Translations under genes and position numbers: made by a program
Source of the DNA: Brachionus plicatilis
Taxonomy: Eukaryota > Rotifera > Eurotatoria > Ploima > Brachionidae
Assembly: GCA_010279815.1 (NCBI GenBank)
Contig: QEOQ01000180.1
Location: 1,210,451-1,274,450, forward strand
Length of the DNA stretch: 64,000 nucleotides
Direction of reading: 5' to 3'
Shown here: in pieces, positions 1 through 17,200 of the stretch
How positions within the stretch are numbered: the first letter of the stretch is position 1
Layout: every line of letters starts with the position of its first letter
Notes under the pieces: model-generated
What the model saw: the letters and a program-made list of their open reading frames with translations, nothing else
The model's database searches: none
Told to the model about the DNA's origin: nothing

Positions 1-217
1 AAGATTAATAACAATTAGATCTGCTTGAGACTTAATTTTATCTTTGATAAAATAAAGATTGAAACATTTCCTTAAATTTAGATTGAAAAATGATAAGTTA
101 AAAATTAATATCTTCTTTATTATATTGTGATTTAAAAAAAGTTAAATAAACTTAAATTGAAAAAAATAACTATAAATAAGATCAACAATAATTAATTTAA
201 AAAACAATTGAAATAAT
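1..217. other. 3' flank of the ABCC4-like gene
   Basis: AT-rich sequence downstream (on the minus strand) of the transporter stop codon. It presumably holds the 3' UTR and polyadenylation region. No other gene is visible. Confidence 0.5.
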
Positions 218-5635
<5,418 letters not shown>

Positions 5636-8325
5636 TTTCTATAATATCGACAAAATTATAAAATATTACAAATTTTTCATATCGTATGTTTATTTGCAAG
5701 AGATTTTTCAATAGAAATATTACATAATAGAAAACGTGAATTTGGAATTTCAGAAATGTTTAATAAAATTTTGCTCCATTAAATTAATCAATTTGGCTTT
5801 AGAATAAGGAAATTTTTTGGCGCAAATTTAAAACAATCTAGACATTAATTAAGCTTCACGAATAAAATTTGTAATTCCACTTTTTAATAGCTAGAGAATA
5901 CACTAAGAATTTATACAAAGAGATGATGATCTAACAGTTTTGTTTTAAAAAATTCATAATTTTTCAACTTATTTTGGTTGCTGGATTTTCCAGCGTCTAG
6001 AAATTTCATCAAGCTGTTTGGCCTCTCTGAAAAGTGATCAAACCATGCTTTCATTTTATTTTAATTTTCTATTTTTTTAAAGAAAAATCGTTATAGCCAA
6101 AATCCTTGACTTTTCTATCTAAATACTTAATCATTTAACTTTTTAACAAAAAATTTTATGTTTAAAAAATATAAACCTAATCAGCTGTATTCCAAATGAT
6201 TATTTTCCTGAAGCTTAAAAATTAAAGATTAAATCAGTATTTTTTTTGATCAAATGATAAATTCTCTCTCGTTAAAAAAAGAAACTTAGATAAGAATTTT
6301 TTAGAAAAACTTTAAAAAATCAATTAATTAAATCAGCGTTTTTGAAAAAAAATAAATTTTCCATGAACCTTTATTTTATTTTTAAAACGATGTTAATTTG
6401 TGCAAGTTTTTTTTTTCAAATGTTTTTAATTAGTCTAAAATTTAAAATGCTTCTCAAACTTATGGAATATTATTAAGTGGAAATACTATTTTAAATGATA
6501 GAATTTTCTAGAGTTTTTTCTTATAAAATCATCTATGATAATATTTAACAGAAATTTTTTTATGTAGTTTATTATAATATTCGTCAGATATCTGCTGAAA
6601 ATCAAGAAAAATCAATTCAATCCATTTATTTATCTTATTGATAATTAATTTAACTACCGAGGTTCGAACATTATCATGCTTTAAATAAATTGCATTTGTT
6701 TAGATGACGCAGGTTAAAAATGTTGACTAAATTTTTCATAAAAACCAAACAGATTTTTAGATTTTTCCTGATGCTGATGAATTTTAAATTTCAAATAAAA
6801 AATCTTATTTTGCAAACATATCAAAAAATATTGACATTTTTTTGATTTTAATTGGCATTTTTGACATTTTCCGAATTTCAATTTTAAATTAAATCATTAT
6901 TATATATAAAAAGTACTGATCTTTAATGACCAAATATTGAACACATATTTTAATATTTGATAATAATTTTGGGCATTATAATAAATGTTTAATTAATTAA
7001 TGAATAAAATGATTTGAGTGAGAACTACAAAATGATTTTAAAGAATTTGAAAGGCAGCAAAATGTAATCGGTCAATTGTAATTAGTTTTACCAATCGAAG
7101 AGACTTGTATCGAGTCGAAACAACAGTAAAAATTATGGGTACCATTTCCCAAACATTTTAAACATTAGCTTAATTTTTCATCAATCCTATCATCAAAATT
7201 TTTGTCAAATATTATTGCATTTTTTAAACTTTATTGTTTTAAATAAAAGCTGATTAGATTCAGAAGCATTTTTTTAAATGAAAAATTTAGAATAAAAAAA
7301 AATGTTTAATTTTTGATTATAATATTTTGTAGGTAAATTTAAATATCAGTTAATTAGTATTTTTAATTTAAAATCGGATGAGATGATTTACGGAGAAACT
7401 AAACCATGAGAATTTTAGATTAGACGTTGTAATTGAGCGAAATTATTTAGGATATTTGATTTGATTAATTAACTTAACCATAAGTATTTATGATAAAAAG
7501 AGGGTAAATAATTATTCAAATTATAAAATATGCATTAATATTTAATAATAAATTAATTATACGACAGCTATAATTACTTAAGTTTTGATTAAATACAGTA
7601 TTTTTTGCATAAAAACGTTATTCAGTGATAATGTACAATGCTTAATACGTAATCTAATGCAAAGCTGTTCACAAGAAGGAGGCATTCAGTTCCTATAAAA
7701 TGCTGCTAAAATTTAAACATAAATTATAAATATGAAAATAAATTAATTGTTAAATTAATTTTTAAAATATTTTATTTTATTTCTCAAATTGCCATCTTAT
7801 GGAACAAATACGCCGAATAATTTACTATTTATTTTTTTTTGATTAAAATCTAAGAAACTAAGATACTCATGATGATGATCACATGATCAATATCTCATAA
7901 ATTAAAATCTTAAAAAAAATGACAAATGAGTTTTTTTTTTTGTTTTTATTTCAATATTAAATGCTTAGTATTTTTATTTTTTTCTAATTGATCTTTATTT
8001 GATTTTTAAAAAATTATAATTTGAAAAATTTGAATTTACTGACAAATTTTTAAAAAATTTAAAAAAAATGCCCCTTTGAATGTCGGATCAAACGAATTTG
8101 TTTGGTTCTTTTAAAGACTATAATAGTGTGCAAAAATTGTAAATTTCAAAGACATAAGAATCATGTTGTTTATGGAAATAAAAAATTTAGAATACATTTT
8201 AAAAAGATCTTGGATCGTTATCTTAAAATTAAATACACAAGTCAATATTTTTTTAACTGTCATTTTTAACCAACAAATTCATTTATCAACTTCATTTTGA
8301 TTTAAACTTAAAAGCATAACATTTC
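5636..8325. other. Intergenic region between divergent genes
   Basis: This 2.7-kb AT-rich stretch separates the divergently oriented ABCC4-like and semaphorin genes and must hold both 5' regions. I see only homopolymer runs and no ORF with family resemblance, RNA gene or clear repeat. Confidence 0.6.
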
Positions 8326-10332
8326 ATGACTATTAGATTTAAAATGTTTTCCATAATTCTGGTGATTTTAACTCAAGTCAATTTTCATTTTTCTTTAAGT
8401 AATTCGCTTTTAAAGAACCCAATTAAAATTGAAAATGAATTTTTAATTCAATTCAATAATGGAGATCGAAGCGGAAATTTTTCAAATTTTTTCCACTACC
8501 ATGATAGTCTATTTGTGACTGGTACAAATTATGTATACAAACTCAATCTTTTGAATATTTCAGAAAGAAATCCGAATTTTTACAGAGAAGTTTTTATCAA
8601 TCCATCAAATCATTTAAGCAATAATTCGAAAAGACTAAAAAACCACATAAAATTGCTAATATTTAGAGAAAGAAGTCAAGATTTGATCATTTGCGGAACC
8701 AATCTAGGAAAGCCACATATCAAAGATTTGAATGTGAAAGACTTTTCCAGCATTGTTGAATTTGATGGTTTTTACCTTTGTCCTGGTGTTGAAGAATACA
8801 AAAATTTGGGCCATATTTCATATGAAAATCCAGGTAATTCAAAAGCCTCGACTCGAGGGCTAATGTATTCAGCTATTTGGAAAACAGATACCAATATTTA
8901 CGGCGAATTTGCAAGATATGGAATTTACAGACAAGAGATTGATTTGGCAAGTAAAATTTTAAAAACTTTGCCTGACCAAAATTGGTTATGGGAACCAGAT
9001 TTCATATCAATTATTGACCATCAAGATAAAATATTTTATTTTTTTACCGAATATTCAATAGAAGAATTTTCGTTGACTAAAAAAATTAAACGAATTTCAA
9101 GAGTAGCACGAGTATGCAAAAGTGATGAGGGATTAAAAAGCCAAAAAAATCCTAATTTAAACAATTTATGGCTAACTTTTAGAAAAATCAACTTCAATTG
9201 TGAAAATAAATATTATAACTTAGTTTTAGTTAAACAAGCTAAACACAAATTAATAGCTTTATTTTATGATGAAGAACAAGGTAGTATTATATGTGAAACT
9301 GGCTTGGAACAAGTAAAAGAAATGCTAGAAAATAAAAATTTTTGGATCAACAGAAATCATGTGATAAATAAAGAAAACTTTCATTTTTACAATGAAGACT
9401 TTGATTGTGAGAATATTCCCAAAGTGAACACCGAAATTCAATTCCACGGAAATAAAATTGGTGAGGATGAATTTCTCAATGAATTATCATTTGGATTTAG
9501 ACCGAAATCAAATAGCCCAAATTACCAAGATCAAGAAATTTTAAATGAATTTTTGACCAAAAATACAATTCTTGACAGTCATCTCATAGCTTCTGTACTT
9601 TTAAAATTGCCCGTAAAAATTACATGCATTAGCTATGAAGATTATGGTGAAGAAATTTTTCATTTTGGAACATCTGACAATAATTTAATTTTATTAAAAA
9701 GAAACTCATCGCGATTTCTAGAGCCAATTTTGTTAGATTTAAGTCCTTGGATTAAGAATGGAAGTTTAGTTGAAATTCTGGTCAAAAAAGATAATGTTTA
9801 TCTAGGAACTACTAATTCAGTATTTCAAATTAAATATAAAGATTTGTTTAAAAAATTTTGTAAATCAATTAATGACTGTTTCCAATGTGGAAAATTTTTT
9901 TTTTGTACTTGGGTCAACGATGCATGTGAATATGAACAGACAAGTTCAAAAAGTCAAAACTGTCTTAGACAATATAAAGAAATTAATTTTACTTTGGGAG
10001 AAAATTTAAAGTTAGAATGCATCGAAGGATACTATGGACAAATCAAGTGGAAAAAAGATCAAAATCGGATTGAACAAGCGGACCTCGATTACTTTACCAA
10101 TAGCGCAGGTCAGCTTTATCTGGTCAATATGACAAAATTGCATTCTGGAATTTATACATGTGTTTCAGAATTAAATGAAGATTTATTAACTTATCAAGTC
10201 AATCCTAAACCAGAAGAAACTTTTCTGAAAGTTGAAAAAATTAATCAATCAACAGATCACAATTTTAAAAATTTAACTTCTTTTATAGAAAATTTTGAAA
10301 AGTTAATTGAGTTTTTTAAAAACGAGTGTTAA
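8326..10332 (+). CDS. Secreted semaphorin (Sema-PSI-Ig), single exon
   Basis: An extracellular guidance ligand of the semaphorin family, expected to bind plexin receptors. The 668-residue ORF starts with a hydrophobic signal peptide (residues 1 to about 26). The Sema domain follows, with CGTN (about 123), FDGFYLCPG, EPDFISI, the family hallmark SRVARVCKSDEG (about 257) and a later FNC. A cysteine-rich PSI domain lies at about 511-545 (FCKSINDCFQC...FFCTW). An immunoglobulin domain lies at about 555-615, with Cys in LKLECIEG, Trp in IKWKKD, and YTCVSE. No transmembrane segment or GPI-type hydrophobic tail follows; the protein ends in EFFKNEC, so it should be secreted, like class 2 or 3 semaphorins. 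The whole protein is one uninterrupted exon, unusual for this family and for this window. AATAAA lies just after the stop. Confidence 0.9.
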   Translation: MTIRFKMFSIILVILTQVNFHFSLSNSLLKNPIKIENEFLIQFNNGDRSGNFSNFFHYHDSLFVTGTNYVYKLNLLNISERNPNFYREVFINPSNHLSNNSKRLKNHIKLLIFRERSQDLIICGTNLGKPHIKDLNVKDFSSIVEFDGFYLCPGVEEYKNLGHISYENPGNSKASTRGLMYSAIWKTDTNIYGEFARYGIYRQEIDLASKILKTLPDQNWLWEPDFISIIDHQDKIFYFFTEYSIEEFSLTKKIKRISRVARVCKSDEGLKSQKNPNLNNLWLTFRKINFNCENKYYNLVLVKQAKHKLIALFYDEEQGSIICETGLEQVKEMLENKNFWINRNHVINKENFHFYNEDFDCENIPKVNTEIQFHGNKIGEDEFLNELSFGFRPKSNSPNYQDQEILNEFLTKNTILDSHLIASVLLKLPVKITCISYEDYGEEIFHFGTSDNNLILLKRNSSRFLEPILLDLSPWIKNGSLVEILVKKDNVYLGTTNSVFQIKYKDLFKKFCKSINDCFQCGKFFFCTWVNDACEYEQTSSKSQNCLRQYKEINFTLGENLKLECIEGYYGQIKWKKDQNRIEQADLDYFTNSAGQLYLVNMTKLHSGIYTCVSELNEDLLTYQVNPKPEETFLKVEKINQSTDHNFKNLTSFIENFEKLIEFFKNEC

Positions 10333-13300
10333 AAATAATAAACTTTAAATTGTGTTTATTTGTTTTTAATTTGCGACAAAAATAAAAATGCATTTTTCTT
10401 TTTAAAGGTTCAAAATTTTATCATATTCATTATTCCTTGATATAAAAAAATCTTCCATTTTAATATCTTTAAAAAAATACCTTTTTTAAATTAACATACT
10501 TTAGACTTTTTTTTAGTTTTTTTTTTCAAATGCAATAATTAAAAAATCAACACATATCAAAAAAGAAAAAAAACGATACCTGCTTTTTCAAAATAAAATA
10601 AATCAATAAAATTTTTAATGTGAGACAAATTTTTTTATTGATACATCCATTTTATGCCAAACTGATTTTTATTTGAAAGTTTAATTTTTTAATCATGTTA
10701 ATTAAAACATCTTTATTTTTCGTTCCTCCAGAAGATAATGATGAATTAAAATAATGCTAGCGTCTTTATTTAAAAATTTTTGAAAAATTTTAAAATAAAG
10801 ACTTTTCCTGTTTTATAAATATTTCATGGTTTATTAAGTCCTTTATTTTTAAATTGATTTTGAATATTTTTTAAAAAGATTGTTTGATATTTTTGAGTTA
10901 AAAAAATCAAATGTACTTTCTTAAATGTTTTAAATTATTGAAATTTTTATTTTTTTACTAGTATTAAAAAAGGTAAAATTTAAAGATTTTTGTTTTAAAA
11001 TAATTAAAACTTACTCAAAGGATTTGAATATTGGGTGAATTTTTTTGAATATTCTAAATCTGCTTCGTATTCTTCCAACAGTGTGACAACGTATTTAGCC
11101 AAATCTCTAATATATTAACCCAACGATTTCAGACTTTTCCTGGTTTTAGTTTTTGAAAACAACCACAAACATTTTCAAAGTGGTCCGTGCCTAAAAACCT
11201 AAAATTCGGATTTTTTCCCTTCTAAGTTTTTAGAGTTTGATAATTTTTTTTTTGAAAATCTTTAAAATATTAAAAAAGATAGCTAGTAAAAAATAACTTT
11301 TAAAATCCCAATTCGGATTTAAGAACATGGTCGATGAATTAAGATATCTATAACATTGAATCGATTATATCTAGAAACAAAAACCCTATTTTAGGGCACG
11401 AACCTCTTGGCAAGTATATTCTACTAAGATTTATAGATTTTCTAATATGTTTTAATTCCAATCCTTGAAATTTTCTGTTAGAATAAATATTAATTGAATA
11501 ATTATTTAAATTTTGAAAAAATTAATTCTAATTCTCCTATTTAAGTAAAAATTAATTTTGAAATTTTATACCCAAAAAATTTACTCCATTTTGGTTCTCG
11601 GTTTTCTTTCAATAAAGATTTTTTTATTTATCTATTTATTGATCATCTAAAACAAAAATTAATTTAAGTATCAGTGACATCAATGACGTTCTGAAAATAA
11701 AACGCCAAATTACAAACAAGAAAGTTCAAGATATGAAAATGCATAAATCATTTTTTTTTCTTATTTCTTAATAATTTATAGTAAGTTTAGTTTTCACGTT
11801 TCACTTTAAATTAAATTTATTTTTAAAATTTTAATACCATAGGCTTATGTCAGAAAAAGTTTCTATAGCGTTATGTTGAACTGTAGAGATACTTAAAACT
11901 GAATAACTTAATAACTTACTTATCATGCTCCAATGTGAAAATGTTTGGTCAATTTAAAATTAATGGAAGCTTAATTAATAGCTAGGAAATTTTTTGATAG
12001 AGTTCAAAAAATATTTTTTAAGTGTAATGAATTTCAAAAATATTGTACAAATATGAAAATTTAGTGAGATTCATTTCATTTCAGTAAATTCAATCAAACT
12101 TTAATAACTATTTAAAGAAAACTGGTAAAGTGATCCTGGAAGATATTAAAAAATTTTACCATTATAAAATGTTGTTTTGTAAAATATTTTAATATTTAAT
12201 ATTTAATAAAATTTTTATGACGTACAATTTATCAGGCGAATACAGAATTTCTAGAATTAATTAACTAATTTGCATTAAAGAGGTGTTTTTCTATAGAAAC
12301 TCCCTTTTTAATGTTTAAAAAAGAACATAAATTTTTTTGTATTTTTTATTCGAATAAAAATGTTCAATTGAAATATATGCATTTATTATGTCAATATTAA
12401 TAGATCAAGCTATGCTTGTTAATTTGAAAATAAAATTAAATTTGGATTGATTAAAATTATTAAATGATTTTAAAAGAATTATGGTACTCTGTAATTTTAT
12501 TTTCATAAAAACAAAATTAAATTAATTTAGGCAATAAAATTTTTTGGTAATCCGAACTTTATTTTTTTTTTGGTCTAAATAAATTCCAGCTATTTAGTAA
12601 AGCGATTTGACAAAAGAAGTTAATTTACTTTTGATGTTAGCAAAATGTAAGTCTCGCTTGTGTTTATTTATGAAAATTATATTTTTTTAATTCAAATTTT
12701 AGTTTTTGGGTTTTTATGAAAAAATATTTTTAATAAAAAAATAAACGAGATATTTTTAGTGAATTTTTTTCGTCTTTTTTAATTTTTTTGTGATCATAGA
12801 AAAAATTCTCTAATGCAGAAAACATGATTTGCCCACACATCAATCATTTAATCGTCGCCTTGATCCTTACATGTTAACAGACACATTCTAGGACAATTTT
12901 TCTAACTTCTTGATCGAAACAGTTAAATAAAAATTTTTGATGCATATGTACAAAAAAAGAATATTAAGCAAACATACCTTTACAAATGATAGACATAATT
13001 ATAATTATTTTTTTTTCTAAAATCACATACAGATAAAAATTTGATATTAAACAAAAATTTCTCTTTTCAAATTAAACTAATTAAAAATTCAACTTTTGGA
13101 TGGTTAAATGTTAAACAAAATTTGTAACACGAGATAACATGGAATTGTTTTTATTTATAAAATAAACAGAGCACTCCATTTGCTGATGATATCTCATTAA
13201 CATAAAAAAAAACTTGTATTTTGAACATAAAAAAGACTAATTTTTTTTGATAAAGGTTAATTGCTTAATTGCCGAAGCTTTTTTTGTTGGATTTGGTGAT

Positions 13301-14299
13301 TAATCTCCCAACTTGCTGTTTTAAAAGTCGAGGATTCAGCTAGAATTTTTTAGATTTTCATCAAATTCATCAAAATGGATCAAGACTAATCGCCAAAATT
13401 GTCTGCCAAAATCATTAACATCAAAAAAAAAATTTTATTGAGCATGGTATCCGATCCATCATTTTTGACTTAAACCTTAACTTTAAAGATTTATCAGAAA
13501 GGCAATAATTCGTAGTAAAATAGCCGGACTTGTGATTTTAAATTAAAATAGTGAGGTATCGACGACTTAAACAAATCTAAACTCAACTTTTGATTAGATA
13601 TCTGAAAACAATGATTAGATAAGCAGAATTTCATTTTGCATGAAAAATTTTGGACAAAATATCTCGTCATGCCTTTAATTAAGGGCTTAAGTAAAGGTGC
13701 ATACGAAAAGACTGAATAATCTTTTTAATTTTTTTGTATTTTCGTGTTGGAATTTTGAGGATTAGTAAAATAGTTTTTTTTTATTGAAGAAAAATTTTAA
13801 AATTTTTTAAGTTTAAATTAAAAATCAACAACTGTGATCAAAAATTCAAGAAGTAAAAATTATTAAAAAAAAAAATATTATCTGAAAATAAATTCCAAAA
13901 AAAAAATTGAAAAATAGAATTTTTTTAATTAGACAATGCTAACAATTAGCTTAAGATTCTTTTCCGAGGCTAAGTTTGTCATATGATTTACATGTGATAT
14001 ATTTATTCAGCATAAATTAAATTTTGCATTCAATCACTAAATGTTTACTTGGCTTGAGTCGTCAACCAAATGAATAATTCGAGATAGTTATATTCCAAAA
14101 TGATTTAAAGGATAAGTATTTTAGATATATCAGCATGGTTACATAATTTTTGGACACACTAATTCTCCTAATCCCGCATGAATTTTATCATTTAAAAATG
14201 CTTACTTATCTCAATTTTTTTCATGGTATTTAGATATTTTTTCTTACTTATTTTAATGTCAAATTAAAAATAAAAAACAAAATTAGTGTATGGTCAAAT
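10333..14299. other. Intergenic region downstream of semaphorin
   Basis: About 4 kb of AT-rich DNA between the semaphorin stop and the kinesin start. No convincing coding exon is seen. The only structured segment found is a possible inverted-repeat element at 11176-11410. Confidence 0.55.
11176..11410. mobile_element. Possible short inverted-repeat element
   Basis: The left end reads CAAAGTGGTCCGTGCCTAAA. The reverse complement of the right end reads CAAGAGGTTCGTGCCCTAAA. These similar termini about 235 bp apart resemble hAT-type ends. No matching target duplication was found, so this is tentative. Confidence 0.3.
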
Positions 14300-17200
14300 A
14301 TGGATAAGATCAAAGTAGCAATACGTCTGAGGCCGTTTAATAAAAGAGAGGTATGAGCTGATTTCTTATTTTAGAATTAATTTTATTCTGTATTTCGTTT
14401 AGATCGCACTCGGCGCCAAAAATTCAGTAGCTATCAATGACAATCAGGTTACACTTAAGAATTGTTCCACCAAAGAGTAATTTAGACAATCGAAAAAATT
14501 TTGATTTGATATTTAAGAGAATTAATTTTAGAAAAAGCAGTCCAAAATCGTTTACATTCGATGCTTGCTTCGATTCTTCTTCTGAGGACAAACCTAATTA
14601 TTCAAGTAATTTAAAAAGTTGAAATAAATTCTATGAAAAAAATTTCTCTGTTTTAAAGGGTCCAACTAAAATACTGACCCCCATTTTTTTTGCAAAGCAA
14701 AAATATTTTTAGAGTTTTAATATATCATTTAGTTTCAATTTTTCCCTATTTTTTGAAAATTAAACTGGTTTTTCTCCAAAATTTTTATTTTTTGTGAAAA
14801 TTGAATATTTTTATATTTTTGAAAACTTGACCCCCCTACTGAGTCCCAACTAACTCCCATTTACCTTAAAGTGAATTTAACGAGCTTTCTAAAAATGTGC
14901 TTAGTTTTTCTCCAGGAAGTACAGTTTTTGAGATATTTTGAATTAAATAAAAGACCTTAGTTATTTTGAAATCGGATTTAAAAATTTTAATACGACATAC
15001 CATTCGTTTAAGAATTTTCAAAGCTTGTTGACTGTTATGTTTGTTTTCTTAATTTCAATATTATTTTTAGCGAAAAAACTGTAATTTACTTTTAAAGAAT
15101 CTATTTGGCTGTGGAATCATTTTTAAAAATTTTCTTTATAATTGGAAAAATTCAATTTATAATTTTTAATATTTGGTATTTTTTGTTTTATTAATTTAAT
15201 AAAAAAATAGAGTCTATGTCCTAAATTTTTAATTACGTGAAATTTGAATGAGGCGAAATTTTTTATTTTTTTTATTGCTATCTTTTCTATTGAAATGATA
15301 TATTAAAACTTTTAAAAATATTTTTGCTTAGCAAAAAAATGGGGGCCAGTGTTTTAGTCGGACTCGTTTTTAAATTGTTCATTTAAAAGAAATTTTCTAA
15401 AAAATTTTGAAATAATTTATTTTTCGTAGCTCAGCAAAAAATATATGAAGTTCTAGGAAAAGAAATATTAGAAAGCTCGATGGCCGGCTACAATGGCTGT
15501 ATATTCGCCTATGGTCAAACTGGTAATGATAATTTTTGCTAATTTAGATAAAAACCTCAATTTTTATTATAGGAAGTGGAAAATCTTTCACAATGATGGG
15601 CACTGAGAATAACAAAGGACTGATACCTCGACTATGCGAAGACATTTTCAATGAAATAAATGAAAAAACGACTTCAAATCATTCATTTAAAGTTGAAGTC
15701 TCATACATTGAAATTTATAATGAAAAAGTACGCGATTTACTTGATCCCAGTGGTTCAAAGCTTAATTTAAAAGTTCGTGAACACCAGCTACTTGGACCTT
15801 ATGTCGACGGTCTTTCTCATTTAGCTGTTTCTTCTTATCCAGTAAAATAAATTTAAAAAAAAAAAAAAACAACAAATTAATATTTATTTAAAATTTAGGA
15901 TATTGAATCAATACTAAATGAAGGAAATAAGAGTAGAACTGTAGCAGCCACAAACATGAATGCCGAGTCCAGTCGAAGTCATGCCGTCTTTTGCATTAAA
16001 GTGTCGCAAACTATCGTTGACGAACAGAGCCAAGTAATTCATTCATTAATTGTTTCTAAATCAACAACAATTGTGTTCATACTATTTGTGTCGGTTATTA
16101 AAATCGAAGGCAATACTTCTGTATTAAGCAAAACTGACTTTTTATTCTCAGCAGACTTGAATGTTTTGTAAAGATGTGACCGATTAATATTTTGGCTAAG
16201 AAGATTGAAAAAATTTTTTTTTTGAAAATTTTCATTGTTCATTTTTTTTGAATCCAAACTTAATTTGGTCGAACTCGGAACTGTAGCTTCTTTTAGCCTT
16301 CGATAATCATTTTGATCAATGCATAGTTTTTTTCTCATTGTGTAGTCCACTTTGCGAACTAAAATGGATTTTTTTTTTCTTGACTTTCCACTTAAATTTT
16401 CCAATATTGATTTTAGGTGTTTATTTTCTGATTTAATACAAATAACAATTTTGTAAAATTTGTACAAAACATTTAGGACAATCACAATGGAAAAAAATAT
16501 CAAAGCAAAAATGATAAAACGATTGAGCTTTGAATCAATGCTAAAATAAGGCACGAGCAAAGACTTGATAGAATAGGTTCCATTTTTTATTTCTTCACTA
16601 GGCAATATTTTATCTGGAGATTTGAAAAAATAAACTTTTTCCGCATAATTTTTCATTACTACTTTATCTATTCAAGAAAAAAAAAAATCATTTAAAATAA
16701 TAAAATATTCACATTGATCTTTGAAAAATATTTAAATTAATTGAATTAAAATTTAGTTCAAATTTTTTTTTGTTTACAGTCTGTCAAGAAGAAAAATAGC
16801 TTTGTCATTTATTTTTGAAAAAAAAAATAATCCCTATAAAAGATTTTCCGCTCAATGCTTATTTTCTCTTGATTTGATTAGGAAATCTTATTTTTCTTCA
16901 TTGTCTGGTGTTAATATTCCCAAATCCGAGATGTAAAGAAAAAAAATATTCGAGTGTTTTCATTTCTTTTCCAACTAAGTGCTCTTAACAATTAAATATT
17001 TCTACAGAATTTATTGAATCCAATTTTTATTTGACTGTCTTTTTGGTGGAAAAATTTTAATTTAAAAAATTTTTTTCCTCCAAAGTAGAAGAAAGAATGA
17101 ATTTTTGAGAAGGTTGTTTTTATGGCTTGACTTAATATCTAATTATATTTTAATTATTATTATTATTTGTTTTATTAAACGCCTTAAAGGCGATTTAAAG

